Source: Mesorhizobium sp. NBSH29 (GTDB taxonomy: Bacteria; Pseudomonadota; Alphaproteobacteria; Rhizobiales; Rhizobiaceae). Taken from it: a DNA stretch of 64,000 nt. The position numbers were made by a program, and so were the translations under genes. The notes under the pieces are model-generated. The model worked only from the letters and a program-made list of their open reading frames with translations, searched no databases and was not told the DNA's origin. The stretch is taken from the NCBI RefSeq assembly GCF_015500055.1, contig NZ_CP045492.1, positions 444,501 through 508,500 of the forward strand, given 5' to 3'. Shown piece after piece: positions 9,159 to 17,812 of this stretch; position 1 is the first letter of the stretch; every line of letters starts with the position of its first letter.

Positions 9159-9701
9159 TTACACATCGCCTTTGACGATGCCTACAAACGGCAGTTCGCG
9201 AAACGCATGGGCGACGTCCATGCCGTAGCCGACGACGAAATAGTCCGGGCACTCGAAGCCGACGAAATCGGCCTGCAAATCGGTCTGGCGGCGGGTGTGC
9301 TTGTCGAGCAGGACGGCGATGGATACGCTTTTTGCGCCGCGCGAGAGCATCAGCTCGCGGGTAAACTTCAACGTTTTGCCGGATTCCAGGATGTCGTCGA
9401 TCAAAAGTACGTCGCGGCCTGCCACCTCATTGTCGATGTCGCGCAACACGCGCACCTCACCGCTGGTGGTGCCGGCTCCGTAGCTGGAGATGAAGATGAA
9501 CTCGACCTCTGGCGACAGGCCGGTATCGTGCATGGCCCGGATAAGGTCGGCGGCGAAGATGAACGAGCCTTTGAGAATCGAGATGACGAGAAGGTCGTCA
9601 TAGTCGCGCCCAGCTACTTCCTTGGCCAGTTCCAGATTGCGCCGGGCGATGGCCGACGCACTGAACAGGACCTCGATGTCCTTGTCGCGCACTACTGGCA
9701 T
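9159..9701 (-). CDS. hpt: Hypoxanthine phosphoribosyltransferase
   Basis: This 180-residue enzyme converts hypoxanthine (and probably guanine) plus PRPP to the nucleotide in purine salvage in the cytosol. The PRPP-binding motif VLLIDDILESGKTL lies at about residues 99-112, and the early hinge ISILKGSFIFAADL is typical of HPRT. Length equals that of bacterial Hpt. The gene is followed by cpdR and preceded, 12 bp away, by a DUF3426-like gene on the same strand, so all three may form a transcript. Confidence 0.93.
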   Translation of the reverse strand: MPVVRDKDIEVLFSASAIARRNLELAKEVAGRDYDDLLVISILKGSFIFAADLIRAMHDTGLSPEVEFIFISSYGAGTTSGEVRVLRDIDNEVAGRDVLLIDDILESGKTLKFTRELMLSRGAKSVSIAVLLDKHTRRQTDLQADFVGFECPDYFVVGYGMDVAHAFRELPFVGIVKGDV

Positions 9702-9713
9702 GTGTCGTGTTTC

Positions 9714-10343
9714 CTAGTTCTGGCGGCCAAAGGTGACCGAAACGGACTTCACCCCGTGTTTAGGCATTGGCACGCGGCTGGCAAAGGCAAATCTGCCGCC
9801 CGGCGCGATCTCCTGGCCCGATGTCCCCAGATTGTAGCGCGTGGCTGAACCGTCAGCACCGGTGACCGCAATATTCAGCGGCAGCATCGTCTGTGCAGAG
9901 GCGCCATCATTGATCGCCTCGCCATCGACGGTGAGCATGGCACCACTCTGGTCCACGCCGGAGACCACGGACGCGATCCGCAGCGACGGCCCTGCAGACG
10001 GCGGACGAACCAATCGGTCACCTACAAGCGCATGGCCCCCGGAAAACCAGAAGGACACGAACACGATAGAAAGACCGCCGGCCCAGAACAGTGAGCCCCC
10101 CGGCAGGGTCTGCAAGGCTGCGGGCCCGCTTCTACGCAGCATATCCATCCCGGCTACAGAAGGTGTTATGGGTTCCATTTGGGGTGAAAGCGTTGCGGAG
10201 CTGTTGCCGCCCAGCGGCAGCGTCTCGAACTCGGCGTCTAAAACGTCCGCGTCAGACGTCCGCCGCATAGCTGCGGCAGGCACCGCTGCCAAAAAAATCT
10301 CGCCGGATACCAAGCGTGCCTTGCCCGCCATCGGCCGAGCCAT
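9714..10343 (-). CDS. Zinc-ribbon-less MJ0042/DUF3426-like membrane protein
   Basis: The protein has 209 residues from ATG at 10343; a TTG at 10358 would add five. One membrane helix lies near residues 80-105 (SLFWAGGLSIVFVSFWFSGG). The C-terminal half, with repeated beta-strand patterns, resembles the periplasmic part of rhizobial proteins annotated MJ0042-finger or DUF3426 that normally precede ftsE divergently. The usual N-terminal CxxC zinc ribbon is absent: there is no Cys in the first 80 residues, and no CxxC is seen in the other frames just upstream. It is divergent from ftsE across an intergenic region with a CtrA-type box. Confidence 0.6.
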   Translation of the reverse strand: MARPMAGKARLVSGEIFLAAVPAAAMRRTSDADVLDAEFETLPLGGNSSATLSPQMEPITPSVAGMDMLRRSGPAALQTLPGGSLFWAGGLSIVFVSFWFSGGHALVGDRLVRPPSAGPSLRIASVVSGVDQSGAMLTVDGEAINDGASAQTMLPLNIAVTGADGSATRYNLGTSGQEIAPGGRFAFASRVPMPKHGVKSVSVTFGRQN

Positions 10344-10431
10344 CCTGTTGAACTGCAATCTTCGTGGGTAGTCTTAAATGGTTAACGATTTACAACCAAA
10401 TTGCCGCAGCAGGCTTTAGCAATGGCTGAAA

Positions 10432-10446
10432 TTAACCGGCGGTTAA
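10432..10446. promoter_or_regulatory. CtrA-type box TTAA-N7-TTAA upstream of ftsE
   Basis: The bases TTAACCGGCGGTTAA form a perfect 15-bp dyad and match the CtrA consensus TTAA-N7-TTAA exactly. The site lies 71 bp before the ftsE start and 89 bp before the divergent DUF3426-like gene, so it could act on either. CtrA is the alphaproteobacterial cell-cycle regulator; a site before a divisome gene fits its known targets. Actual binding is inference. Confidence 0.6.
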
Positions 10447-10516
10447 CCACACCAACCCATGGTCTTCTGACAGAAACGGCTGCTATGACAGCCCCGAAAA
10501 TACGCGCGAGCCCTGT

Positions 10517-11176
10517 GTGATCCGCTTCGAAAATGTTGGCCTGAGATATGGAATGGGGCCGGAGATTCTTCGCGATATCTCCTTTCACATTCCAAGCCGT
10601 TCGTTCCAGTTTCTGAGCGGACCGTCAGGTGCTGGTAAGACAACGCTGCTGAGGCTTCTGTTTTTGTCGCTCAAACCCACGCGCGGGTTGATCACCGTGT
10701 TTGGCAAGGACCGCTCGCGCATTACGCGTCACGACCTCCCGCTGATGCGCCGACGCATTGGCGTCGTGTTCCAGGATTTTCGCCTGCTGGACCATATGAC
10801 CACCTATGAGAATGTGGCGCTGCCGCTGCGCGTGCGAGGCCGCGAGGAGGCAAGCTACCGCAGCGACGTGGTTGAACTGTTGAAATGGGTGGGCCTGGGC
10901 GAGCGGATGCATGTTTTGCCGCCGGTGCTCTCAGGCGGCGAAAAGCAGCGTGCCGCGATTGCCCGCGCGCTGATCGAACAGCCCGAAATCCTGCTGGCCG
11001 ACGAACCGACAGGCAATGTTGATCCGCCCTTGGCACGCCGGCTTCTGCGGCTGTTCATAGAGTTGAACCGGCTTGGCACCGCAGTCGTAATCGCCACCCA
11101 TGATCTGGGCCTCATGGAACAGGTCGATGCCCGCAGGATGATCCTTTCAGGCGGCAGGCTCGACATCTATGACTGA
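10517..11176 (+). CDS. ftsE: Cell division ATP-binding protein FtsE
   Basis: The 219-residue ABC ATPase has the Walker A motif GPSGAGKTT (about residues 36-44), the signature LSGGEKQRAAIARAL (about 136-150) and Walker B ILLADEPTGN (about 156-165). With FtsX it forms the divisome ABC complex that activates peptidoglycan hydrolysis at the septum. The start is GTG 10517, which gives the usual MIRFENVGLRYG opening. Its end overlaps the ftsX start by 8 bp, so the pair is translationally coupled. Confidence 0.95.
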   Translation: MIRFENVGLRYGMGPEILRDISFHIPSRSFQFLSGPSGAGKTTLLRLLFLSLKPTRGLITVFGKDRSRITRHDLPLMRRRIGVVFQDFRLLDHMTTYENVALPLRVRGREEASYRSDVVELLKWVGLGERMHVLPPVLSGGEKQRAAIARALIEQPEILLADEPTGNVDPPLARRLLRLFIELNRLGTAVVIATHDLGLMEQVDARRMILSGGRLDIYD

Positions 11177-12140
11177 CGCGGTCGTCGAAATGGCCCCGGC
11201 AACGCGCGAACGCCACAGCGGACGAAAAGCCGCGTCCATCGTTCCCGAGCAGAATGTGGTGGGCAACGCGCTGGTCTTCGTCATCGCCATCATGACCTTT
11301 CTGTCCTGCCTGACGCTGGGGGCAGTGACCCTGGTGCGAGATACCGCCTCGGTGTGGGAAAACCAGATCTCCCGCGAAGCGACGATCCAGATCAAGCCGC
11401 TGGACGGTCTCGACATGGAGGCTGCACTCAAGACCGCGGCCCGCATCGCCACCGGCTTTAAGGGTGTTACCGGGACCCGCATCATCGACCGTGATGCGAC
11501 CGCAAGGCTGCTCGAACCGTGGCTTGGCTCCGGCCTCAACATCGACGAACTGCCAGTCCCGCGTCTGGTGATCGTCACCATCGATGAAAAAAGTCCGCCC
11601 GACTTTGCTGCCATGCGCGCCGGCCTTACGCCTGAACTCCCGACAGCCTCGCTCGATGACCACCGCACCTGGGTGGACCGACTTGTCGCAATGGCGCGCA
11701 CGACGGTGACAATCGGCGTCGCGGTTTTGATCCTGATGCTCTCAGCCACCGTGCTGTCGGTCGTCTTCGCCACGCGTGGGGCCATGGCCGGCAACGGCCA
11801 CATCATCGAGGTGCTGCATTTCATCGGCGCCGAAGCGGGGTTCATCGCTAGCGAATTCCGCAAACATTTCCTGTTCACCGGCATGAAAGGCGCGGTGGCC
11901 GGCGGTATTGCCGCCGTCATCACCTTCATCGCCTTCTCGTTCTGGTCGGCAATGAACATAGCAACTCCGCAGGCCGACCAGGCAACAGCTTTATTCGGCA
12001 ATTTCGCCATTGGCGCCGCAGGCTATGTGGGAGTGGCGCTGATTGTCCTGCTGATTGCAGCGATGACCGCCGCCACCTCGCACGTGACCGTCGTGACCTA
12101 TCTTTCCGATCTAGACACGCGCAACCCGGATGGGGGATAA
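11169..12140 (+). CDS. ftsX: Cell division protein FtsX
   Basis: The 323-residue membrane partner of FtsE has one helix near residues 37-58, a large periplasmic loop, and three helices after about residue 175, the FtsX topology. The periplasmic loop would contact a peptidoglycan hydrolase activator. It starts inside the last codons of ftsE, the usual coupling. An N-terminal cytosolic arm of about 35 charged residues precedes helix 1, which is common in alphaproteobacteria. Confidence 0.9.
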   Translation: MTDAVVEMAPATRERHSGRKAASIVPEQNVVGNALVFVIAIMTFLSCLTLGAVTLVRDTASVWENQISREATIQIKPLDGLDMEAALKTAARIATGFKGVTGTRIIDRDATARLLEPWLGSGLNIDELPVPRLVIVTIDEKSPPDFAAMRAGLTPELPTASLDDHRTWVDRLVAMARTTVTIGVAVLILMLSATVLSVVFATRGAMAGNGHIIEVLHFIGAEAGFIASEFRKHFLFTGMKGAVAGGIAAVITFIAFSFWSAMNIATPQADQATALFGNFAIGAAGYVGVALIVLLIAAMTAATSHVTVVTYLSDLDTRNPDGG

Positions 12141-12243
12141 TCGCCATGGTTGCATCACGGATTGCTAAAGACTGTAAGGATTTGTGGTGGAAGTATGACA
12201 ATCTGTCCGCAAAATCACCGCGATTTGCAGGTATACTTTGGAA

Positions 12244-12951
12244 ATGAATGGCCCTTTGGACCTCATGCTGGATCAGCCGATAGGCAAATCGCGGACGCAG
12301 ATTAACTGGCGCTCCATACTCTTTGCCGTCAAGTTTTCCATGCTCGGCTTCCTGATTGGCGGCATTTTGTTCGCAGGCGGGTTTGGCCTGTTTGCGCGCC
12401 ATGTCAGCCTGCTTGCAGCTCCTGTTGACCCGGACGGTGCCGATGCGATTATCGTGGTGACCGGTGGTCAGGCCCGTATCAACACCGCGCTGGACCTTTT
12501 GAAGTCCGGCAAAGGACAGCGCCTACTCATCAGCGGCGTCAATCCGCGCGCCAATCTGAAACAGATCCAGAAGGCAACTGGCGGCGATGCTGCACTGTTC
12601 AATTGCTGCATCGATATCGACCGTGCCGCGCTCGACACGATCGGCAATGCCGAGGAAAGCGCCAAATGGGTCGGTACCCACGCCTATCGGAGCGTCATCC
12701 TGGTGACCAATAATTACCACATGCCGCGCACGATGCTGGAAATGGGTCGGGTTTTGGGCGACGCCGAACTACGCCCCTACCCTGTTGTCAACACGCGGAT
12801 GGATGATGGTGTCTGGATAACGAAGCCCGATGCGCTGCGGGTGATGTTTACCGAATATACCAAATATCTGGCGTCGCTCGCCCGCGGCATGATCACCGCG
12901 CCCGGCGTTGCGCCCACTGTCACGGTCGCCAAGGCCACATTCGGCGGGTAA
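12244..12951 (+). CDS. YdcF/ElyC/SanA family protein (DUF218)
   Basis: The protein has about 235 residues from ATG 12244; TTG 12238 and ATG 12265 are alternatives. An N-terminal membrane helix at about residues 25-47 is followed by a DUF218 domain that opens with the strand DAIIVVTGG and includes the segment VTNNYHMPRTMLEM. DUF218 proteins (ElyC, SanA, YdcF) act at the cell envelope and affect peptidoglycan or undecaprenyl carriers in enterics; the exact reaction is unsettled. A TATACT hexamer lies at 12232-12237 just before the start. The gene follows ftsX by about 100 bp and precedes plsC by 69 bp. Confidence 0.8.
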   Translation: MNGPLDLMLDQPIGKSRTQINWRSILFAVKFSMLGFLIGGILFAGGFGLFARHVSLLAAPVDPDGADAIIVVTGGQARINTALDLLKSGKGQRLLISGVNPRANLKQIQKATGGDAALFNCCIDIDRAALDTIGNAEESAKWVGTHAYRSVILVTNNYHMPRTMLEMGRVLGDAELRPYPVVNTRMDDGVWITKPDALRVMFTEYTKYLASLARGMITAPGVAPTVTVAKATFGG

Positions 12952-13020
12952 ACCTTCCCGGTTTTCCTTTTCATCGCGATGCTGTAACCAGTGCCGGCGC
13001 GTGCTCGCACAGGGATTTCC

Positions 13021-13815
13021 ATGCTCATCCTCCGTTCCTTGGCCTACAACATCGTCTTTTATCTCGCACTTATCGCCGAGATGCTGGTGTTCACGCCCTT
13101 CTATTTCCTCGCCTCGCGCAAAAACGCGTGGTGGGTGCCCAAATTCTGGGCCCGCTCCAGCCTGTGGCTGCAAGAAAAGATTGCAGGCACAAAAAGCGAG
13201 ATCACCGGCACTGAAAATCTTCCAGAAGGCTCGTTCATCCTGGCGCCAAAACACCAGTCGTTCTGGGATGCCATGGCATTTTTCCCCTATCTTCCCGACG
13301 CCCTCTACATCCTGAAGCGCGAGCTTTTGTGGATCCCGTTCTTCGGCTGGTATGTGATGAAGATGCGCATGATCCCGGTCCACCGCGGCAGCCGCTCCAA
13401 GGCGCTGAAGCAAGTGGTGAAGGCCACGCGCGCCGAAATGGCGCGCAACCCGCGCCAGCTGATTATCTACCCCGAAGGCACGCGCCGGGCTCCCGGCGAC
13501 ACGCCCAATTATAAATACGGCATTGTCGAGCTTTATACCCAGCTGGGTGTGCCGGTGGTGCCGGTGGCACATGTCGCCGGCCTTTACTGGCCGCGTCGCA
13601 AGTTTCTGCGCTATCCCGGCATCATCAAGGCGCGTTTCCTGCCGCCGATCCCGGCCGGGCTGGGGCGCGACGAATTCATGGAGCGGCTGATCGGCGAGAC
13701 GGAAGCTGCCTGCGACCAGTTGCTGATCGAAGCGGCAACAGGCCCAAACCCGCCGCCCATGCCACCAACCGCCCAGAAGCGTCTGGACGAGCTCGGCGTC
13801 GACATCAGGCCCTGA
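13021..13815 (+). CDS. plsC: 1-acyl-sn-glycerol-3-phosphate acyltransferase
   Basis: The 264-residue enzyme makes phosphatidate from lysophosphatidate at the inner membrane. The catalytic HX4D motif reads HQSFWD near residue 79, and the second glycerol-phosphate motif is YPEGTRRAPG near residue 151. An N-terminal hydrophobic helix spans residues 5-30. ATG 13021 was chosen over GTG 12991 because AGGGA lies 6 bp upstream and the family starts here. The 3' end overlaps the convergent ChaC gene by 11 bp. Confidence 0.88.
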   Translation: MLILRSLAYNIVFYLALIAEMLVFTPFYFLASRKNAWWVPKFWARSSLWLQEKIAGTKSEITGTENLPEGSFILAPKHQSFWDAMAFFPYLPDALYILKRELLWIPFFGWYVMKMRMIPVHRGSRSKALKQVVKATRAEMARNPRQLIIYPEGTRRAPGDTPNYKYGIVELYTQLGVPVVPVAHVAGLYWPRRKFLRYPGIIKARFLPPIPAGLGRDEFMERLIGETEAACDQLLIEAATGPNPPPMPPTAQKRLDELGVDIRP

Positions 13816-14332
13816 CCGGCCCAGCCAGCGCCACCACCCGCTCGAGCCAATGATCGCGGATGCCGAGCGCCCTGAGATGCGCCACCGTGTTGGCGACATA
13901 TTCCTCATTGCCCCCCGATTGACCGACCGCGCCCGAGATGATCGCCGCAGCCTCCCCCTCCTGAAGCCTGCCGGCATATTGCGGATGCGTCCGATCGACC
14001 GTGTAACACAAGGCTTCCACTACCTGCCCGTCATCAAGGCGCACCGGCAGATGACGCTCCAGATAGACATGGGTGACCAGTTCACGCGCCCTGAGATAAT
14101 CCAGCACCTCGCCGCGCAGATCACCTGGCACGCGAAAGGCAAGCCCGACGCACGAGCCGCCACGATCAAGCCCCATGACCAATCCCGGCCGTTTCTCGGT
14201 ACCGCGATGAACATGCGAGATCACGCACAGCGCGCGCCGATAGCCGCGCAAATGCGCCCGCTTGGTCTCGACGTGGGCAAAACCCGGTCGCCAAATCAGC
14301 GAACCATAGCCAAACACCCAAAAATCGCCCAT
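13805..14332 (-). CDS. Gamma-glutamylcyclotransferase, ChaC family
   Basis: The 175-residue protein opens with VFGYGSLIWRPGF, the substrate-loop signature (YGSLIW) of ChaC enzymes, which cleave glutathione to 5-oxoproline and Cys-Gly in the cytosol. The later segments LDRGGSCVGLAFRV and ALCYTVDRTHPQYAG also fit the family. It is convergent with plsC, with an 11-bp overlap, and divergent from a DUF2125 gene 110 bp away. It is slightly shorter than enterobacterial ChaC. Confidence 0.88.
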   Translation of the reverse strand: MGDFWVFGYGSLIWRPGFAHVETKRAHLRGYRRALCVISHVHRGTEKRPGLVMGLDRGGSCVGLAFRVPGDLRGEVLDYLRARELVTHVYLERHLPVRLDDGQVVEALCYTVDRTHPQYAGRLQEGEAAAIISGAVGQSGGNEEYVANTVAHLRALGIRDHWLERVVALAGPVRA

Positions 14333-14442
14333 ATCGCCAAGCCTGATCGCATGAGTGGAACTGCAACCGCGAATCCCTCGCGCCCCAAAACGGCAAGGTT
14401 TCGGAAATTCTTTTTCGAAGCAAGCCGAAACGAAAGCTAAGC

Positions 14443-15447
14443 ATGACGCCCGCTGACACGAAAGCCGCCCCCTCCACCAGCCGCCGCTTCATGTACCTTG
14501 CGGCGTTCATCCTGCTGTTGATCGCAGGCTATAGCGCCGGATGGTACTACCTTGCCGGCAAGCTGACCGAACGCACCAAGGCCGTGGTGGCGGCGCTGAA
14601 CCATGACGGCGTGACCGCAGAATGCGGAAACATGACTGTGCGCGGTTACCCCTTTCGGCTTGGCGTCTATTGCGACACGATCGCCTATCACGGCGCCGGC
14701 GAGAATGATCTGTTCGCCACACTGGGCGGCCTGCGCACCGCAGCCCAGGTCTACGACCCGCTGAAAATCGTCGCCGAGGTGAACGGCCCGCTACGCACCC
14801 GTATTCCCGGCAAAACCCAGATCTGGCTCGACTGGGACAATCTGCGCGGCAGTGCGCGCATTGCAAGGCCGCTGCCGCAACGCATCTCGCTCGAGGCCAG
14901 CGGCCTGTCGGCGCAGACAGACCCTGATGATGGCGACCCCGTGATGCTGTTCAGTGCAGGCAAGGCTGAGGCTCATCTGCGGCCGAGCGGCGCCGATGTC
15001 GATGTCGCCGGCAGCTTTTCGGAGTTGCAGATCGATGCCGACACCGTAGGCGGCCGCACGCTGCCTGTGCTTGCCGGCACGTTTGACGGCACACTCGCCA
15101 ATGGCGTTGCGCTTGTTCAGGCCCGTCAAAAAAGCCTGCGCGGCCAGTCAGGCACTGTGCGCGACCTTGGCATCTCGCTTGACGCTGATACGGGGATTAG
15201 CGTCTCAGGAACATTTACAGTGGCCGAAGATGGCCTGCTCGACGCAGACCTGAAGATTGCCATGCGCAACCCTAAGGGCTTTGCCAATGCGTTGGCTGTT
15301 GCGGCCCCCGAATTTGCAAGCCAAATCAATTCGGGCATCGCTGGGCTGGCTTTTCTGGGTGGCGCGCCGGAACTGCCGCTCAAGATCGTCAAGGGTCGCG
15401 CCGTACTGGGCTTTATCCCGCTTGGCGCAATCCCGCCGCTCCTATGA
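14443..15447 (+). CDS. DUF2125 domain-containing protein
   Basis: The 334-residue protein has an N-terminal membrane anchor or uncleaved signal at residues 17-37, followed by a long beta-rich domain matching alphaproteobacterial DUF2125 proteins, which probably sit in the periplasm. Segments such as GNMTVRGYPFRLGVYCD (about residues 66-82) are typical. The function is unknown; the domain recalls AsmA-like or lipid-transfer folds, but that is speculation. Its 3' end overlaps the convergent tyrC gene by 6 bp. Confidence 0.82.
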   Translation: MTPADTKAAPSTSRRFMYLAAFILLLIAGYSAGWYYLAGKLTERTKAVVAALNHDGVTAECGNMTVRGYPFRLGVYCDTIAYHGAGENDLFATLGGLRTAAQVYDPLKIVAEVNGPLRTRIPGKTQIWLDWDNLRGSARIARPLPQRISLEASGLSAQTDPDDGDPVMLFSAGKAEAHLRPSGADVDVAGSFSELQIDADTVGGRTLPVLAGTFDGTLANGVALVQARQKSLRGQSGTVRDLGISLDADTGISVSGTFTVAEDGLLDADLKIAMRNPKGFANALAVAAPEFASQINSGIAGLAFLGGAPELPLKIVKGRAVLGFIPLGAIPPLL

Positions 15448-16383
15448 CTTGCCGCCGGCCGGGTGTTCCACCACCTGGCGGCCAAAATCGGGAACATCGA
15501 TTTCCTGACCGGCCTCGATGATCGAGCGCCGCACGGCCCGCGTGCGGCTGAACATCTCGAACAGCTTGTCACCATCCTCCCAGCGGATCGCGCGCTGCAA
15601 CGAAGCGAGATCCTCGGAAAACCGCGCCAGCATTTCGAGGATCGCATCCTTGTTGTGCAGGCACACGTCGCGCCACATGGTGGGATCGGAGGCCGCCAGG
15701 CGCGTGAAGTCGCGAAAGCCCGACGCGGAATACTTGATCACTTCGGATTTTGTCACAGCCTCGAGATCATCGGCTGTGCCGACAATATTGTAGGCGATAA
15801 TGTGCGGCAGATGCGAGACGATGGCCAGCACCATGTCGTGGTGGTCGGCGTCCATTATCTCGATATTGGAGCCGCAACGCCGCCAGAACTCGGAGAGCTT
15901 TTCCAGCGCGCCAGCATCGGTGCCTGGCAGCGGCGTGAAGATGCACCAGCGGTTTTCAAACAGCTCCGCGAACCCGGCATCTGGTCCAGACCGCTCGGTG
16001 CCTGCGAGCGGATGGCCAGGGATAAAATGGACATGATCGGGCAGCGCCGGCTGCATCTGTGCGATGACCGAACGCTTGGTGGAGCCGACATCGGTGACGA
16101 TGCAACCTTTTTTCAGGGCCGGTGCAATTTCTTGCGCCACGGACCCCGATGAGCCGACGGGAACCGAAACAATCACCAGATCAGCGTCGCGCACAGCCTC
16201 ATCAGCACGCGAAAAATAACGGTCGCCAAGTCCCAGCTCCTCGGCCCGCGCAAGCGTCTCGGCGCTACGGGTCGAAACGATGATCTCACCGGCAAGTCCC
16301 TCGCGCCTGATGACACGGGCGAGCGACGAGCCTATGAGGCCTATGCCGATCAGCGCGATTTTGTGAAACAGGGGATCAGGCAT
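15442..16383 (-). CDS. tyrC: Prephenate/arogenate dehydrogenase
   Basis: The 313-residue enzyme oxidatively decarboxylates prephenate or arogenate in tyrosine synthesis. An NAD-binding Rossmann motif IGIGLIGSSLARVI lies at residues 11-24, and the active-site region HFIPGHPLAGTERSGP at about residues 117-132 is the conserved substrate site. There is no fused chorismate mutase or ACT domain. It is transcribed towards the DUF2125 gene, and its 5' side faces the metX riboswitch region. Confidence 0.92.
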   Translation of the reverse strand: MPDPLFHKIALIGIGLIGSSLARVIRREGLAGEIIVSTRSAETLARAEELGLGDRYFSRADEAVRDADLVIVSVPVGSSGSVAQEIAPALKKGCIVTDVGSTKRSVIAQMQPALPDHVHFIPGHPLAGTERSGPDAGFAELFENRWCIFTPLPGTDAGALEKLSEFWRRCGSNIEIMDADHHDMVLAIVSHLPHIIAYNIVGTADDLEAVTKSEVIKYSASGFRDFTRLAASDPTMWRDVCLHNKDAILEMLARFSEDLASLQRAIRWEDGDKLFEMFSRTRAVRRSIIEAGQEIDVPDFGRQVVEHPAGGKS

Positions 16384-16452
16384 AGCTCAGCTTTTCATCA
16401 AGTGCGGGCATTCGACCCCGTAAGGGCCGCCTGCTCTAGCAAAGCTTTGAGA

Positions 16453-16481
16453 TTGACGCAAAGGTCTGCGCCGCCTAAACA
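16453..16481 (+). promoter_or_regulatory. Predicted sigma-70 promoter for metX
   Basis: TTGACG at 16453-16458 and TAAACA at 16476-16481 are separated by exactly 17 bp. The expected transcription start, near 16488, falls directly before the first stem of the SAM-II riboswitch, which supports the assignment. Confidence 0.6.
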
Positions 16482-16493
16482 TCATGCTGACTC

Positions 16494-16550
16494 CCGTGGT
16501 GATTTGGCCGGTCGGCTTGCAGCCACGTTAAACAACTCGCTAAAGGGCCG
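16494..16550 (+). promoter_or_regulatory. SAM-II (metA motif) riboswitch
   Basis: The RNA has the SAM-II layout. Stem P1 is CGTGG (16495-16499) with CCACG (16523-16527). The loop contains GATTTGGCC, and the 3' pseudoknot strand with GCTAAAGGG ends near 16549. The conserved cores TGATTT, CTTGCAGCCACGTTAAAC and CGCTAAA are all present. SAM-II elements in alphaproteobacteria sit before metA/metX and shut expression when S-adenosylmethionine is high. It lies about 80 bp before the chosen metX start. Confidence 0.92.
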
Positions 16551-16630
16551 TTGCAATGGTGTAACCGGCTTGTGAGATGCAACGCCGGTTTTTTGTTGCC
16601 CTGATAGCAGCCCCGCAAGGACAAACGCCC

Positions 16631-17812
16631 ATGGCCGCAGCGCGCGCCACGAAGAAAGCCAGAAAAGACGAGGCCAACGATCCGTCGAGCGAGATCGTGC
16701 GCTTTGGCGCAGAGCAGCCACTGCAGCTTGACGCCGGCGCCCTGCTCTCGCCCTTCCAGATCGCCTATAAGACTTATGGAACGCTGAACGCTGAACGGTC
16801 CAACGCCATTCTGGTCTGCCATGCTCTAACCGGCGACCAGCATGTAGCAAGCCCGAACCCGGTGACTGGAAAGCCAGGCTGGTGGGACGTGCTGATTGGC
16901 CCCGGATTGATCATCGATACGGATCGTTATTTCATCATCTGCTCAAATGTGATCGGCGGTTGTCTCGGCTCCACTGGCCCAGCCTCGATCAATCCCGAAA
17001 CGAACAAGCCCTATGGGCTGGACCTGCCGATTATTACCATCAGAGACATGGTTCGGGCTCAGGCCATGCTGGTCGACCATTTTGGCATCGATCGCCTGTT
17101 TGCTGTGGTCGGTGGCTCGATGGGCGGCATGCAGGTTCTGGAATGGGCGGCAAGTTTCCCCGAGCGTGTATTCTGCGCGCTGCCGATCGCTACCGGCGCG
17201 CGCCATTCCTCGCAAAACATTGCCTTTCACGAAGTTGGCAGGCAGGCGGTGATGGCCGACCCGGAATGGTGCGGCGGCAAATATATTGAGGCCGGCAAGC
17301 GCCCGGAAAAGGGCCTCGCCGTCGCCCGCATGGCGGCCCACATCACCTATCTGTCCGAAAGCGCGCTGCACCGTAAATTCGGTCGAAACCTGCAGGACCG
17401 CGAGGTGCTGACCTTCGGCTTCGACGCCGATTTCCAGATCGAGAGCTATCTGCGCCACCAAGGCATGACGTTTGTCGACCGCTTCGACGCGAATTCCTAC
17501 CTCTACATGACCCGGGCGATGGACTATTTCGACCTTGCCGCCGACCATGGCGGACGTCTGGCTGATGCGTTTGCGGGCACCTCCACCCGCTTCTGCGTGG
17601 TCTCCTTCACCAGCGACTGGCTGTTTCCGACATCCGAAAGCCGCCAGATCGTCCATGCGCTCAACGCTGCTGGCGCTTCGGTCTCCTTTGTCGAAATCGA
17701 CACCGACCGCGGCCATGATGCCTTTCTGCTGGACGAACCCGAATTGTTTTCCGCCATTCGCGGTTTCATCCACTCGGCGGCCAGGGCCCGCGGGCTGGAG
17801 GAAACGCCATGA
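16631..17812 (+). CDS. metX: Homoserine O-acetyltransferase
   Basis: The 393-residue alpha/beta-hydrolase acetylates homoserine with acetyl-CoA for methionine synthesis. The nucleophile elbow is [12 protein letters not shown], and the remaining triad members are in FTSDWLFP (Asp) and DRGHDAFLL (His). ATG 16631 was chosen over ATG 16577 because AAGGA lies 9 bp upstream and relatives start with a short Ala/Lys-rich leader here. The SAM-II riboswitch upstream controls it. Its last bases overlap metW (ATGA), so MetX and MetW are translated together. Confidence 0.94.
   Translation: MAAARATKKARKDEANDPSSEIVRFGAEQPLQLDAGALLSPFQIAYKTYGTLNAERSNAILVCHALTGDQHVASPNPVTGKPGWWDVLIGPGLIIDTDRYFIICSNVIGGCLGSTGPASINPETNKPYGLDLPIITIRDMVRAQAMLVDHFGIDRLFAVVGGSMGGMQVLEWAASFPERVFCALPIATGARHSSQNIAFHEVGRQAVMADPEWCGGKYIEAGKRPEKGLAVARMAAHITYLSESALHRKFGRNLQDREVLTFGFDADFQIESYLRHQGMTFVDRFDANSYLYMTRAMDYFDLAADHGGRLADAFAGTSTRFCVVSFTSDWLFPTSESRQIVHALNAAGASVSFVEIDTDRGHDAFLLDEPELFSAIRGFIHSAARARGLEETP

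Noticed and set aside
9138-9848. A 236-residue plus-strand frame over hpt
   Set aside because: The minus-strand hpt product has complete PRPP motifs; the plus frame is antisense.
12769-13977. A 402-residue minus-strand frame over YdcF, plsC and chaC
   Set aside because: It covers three recognised genes and has no motif of its own.
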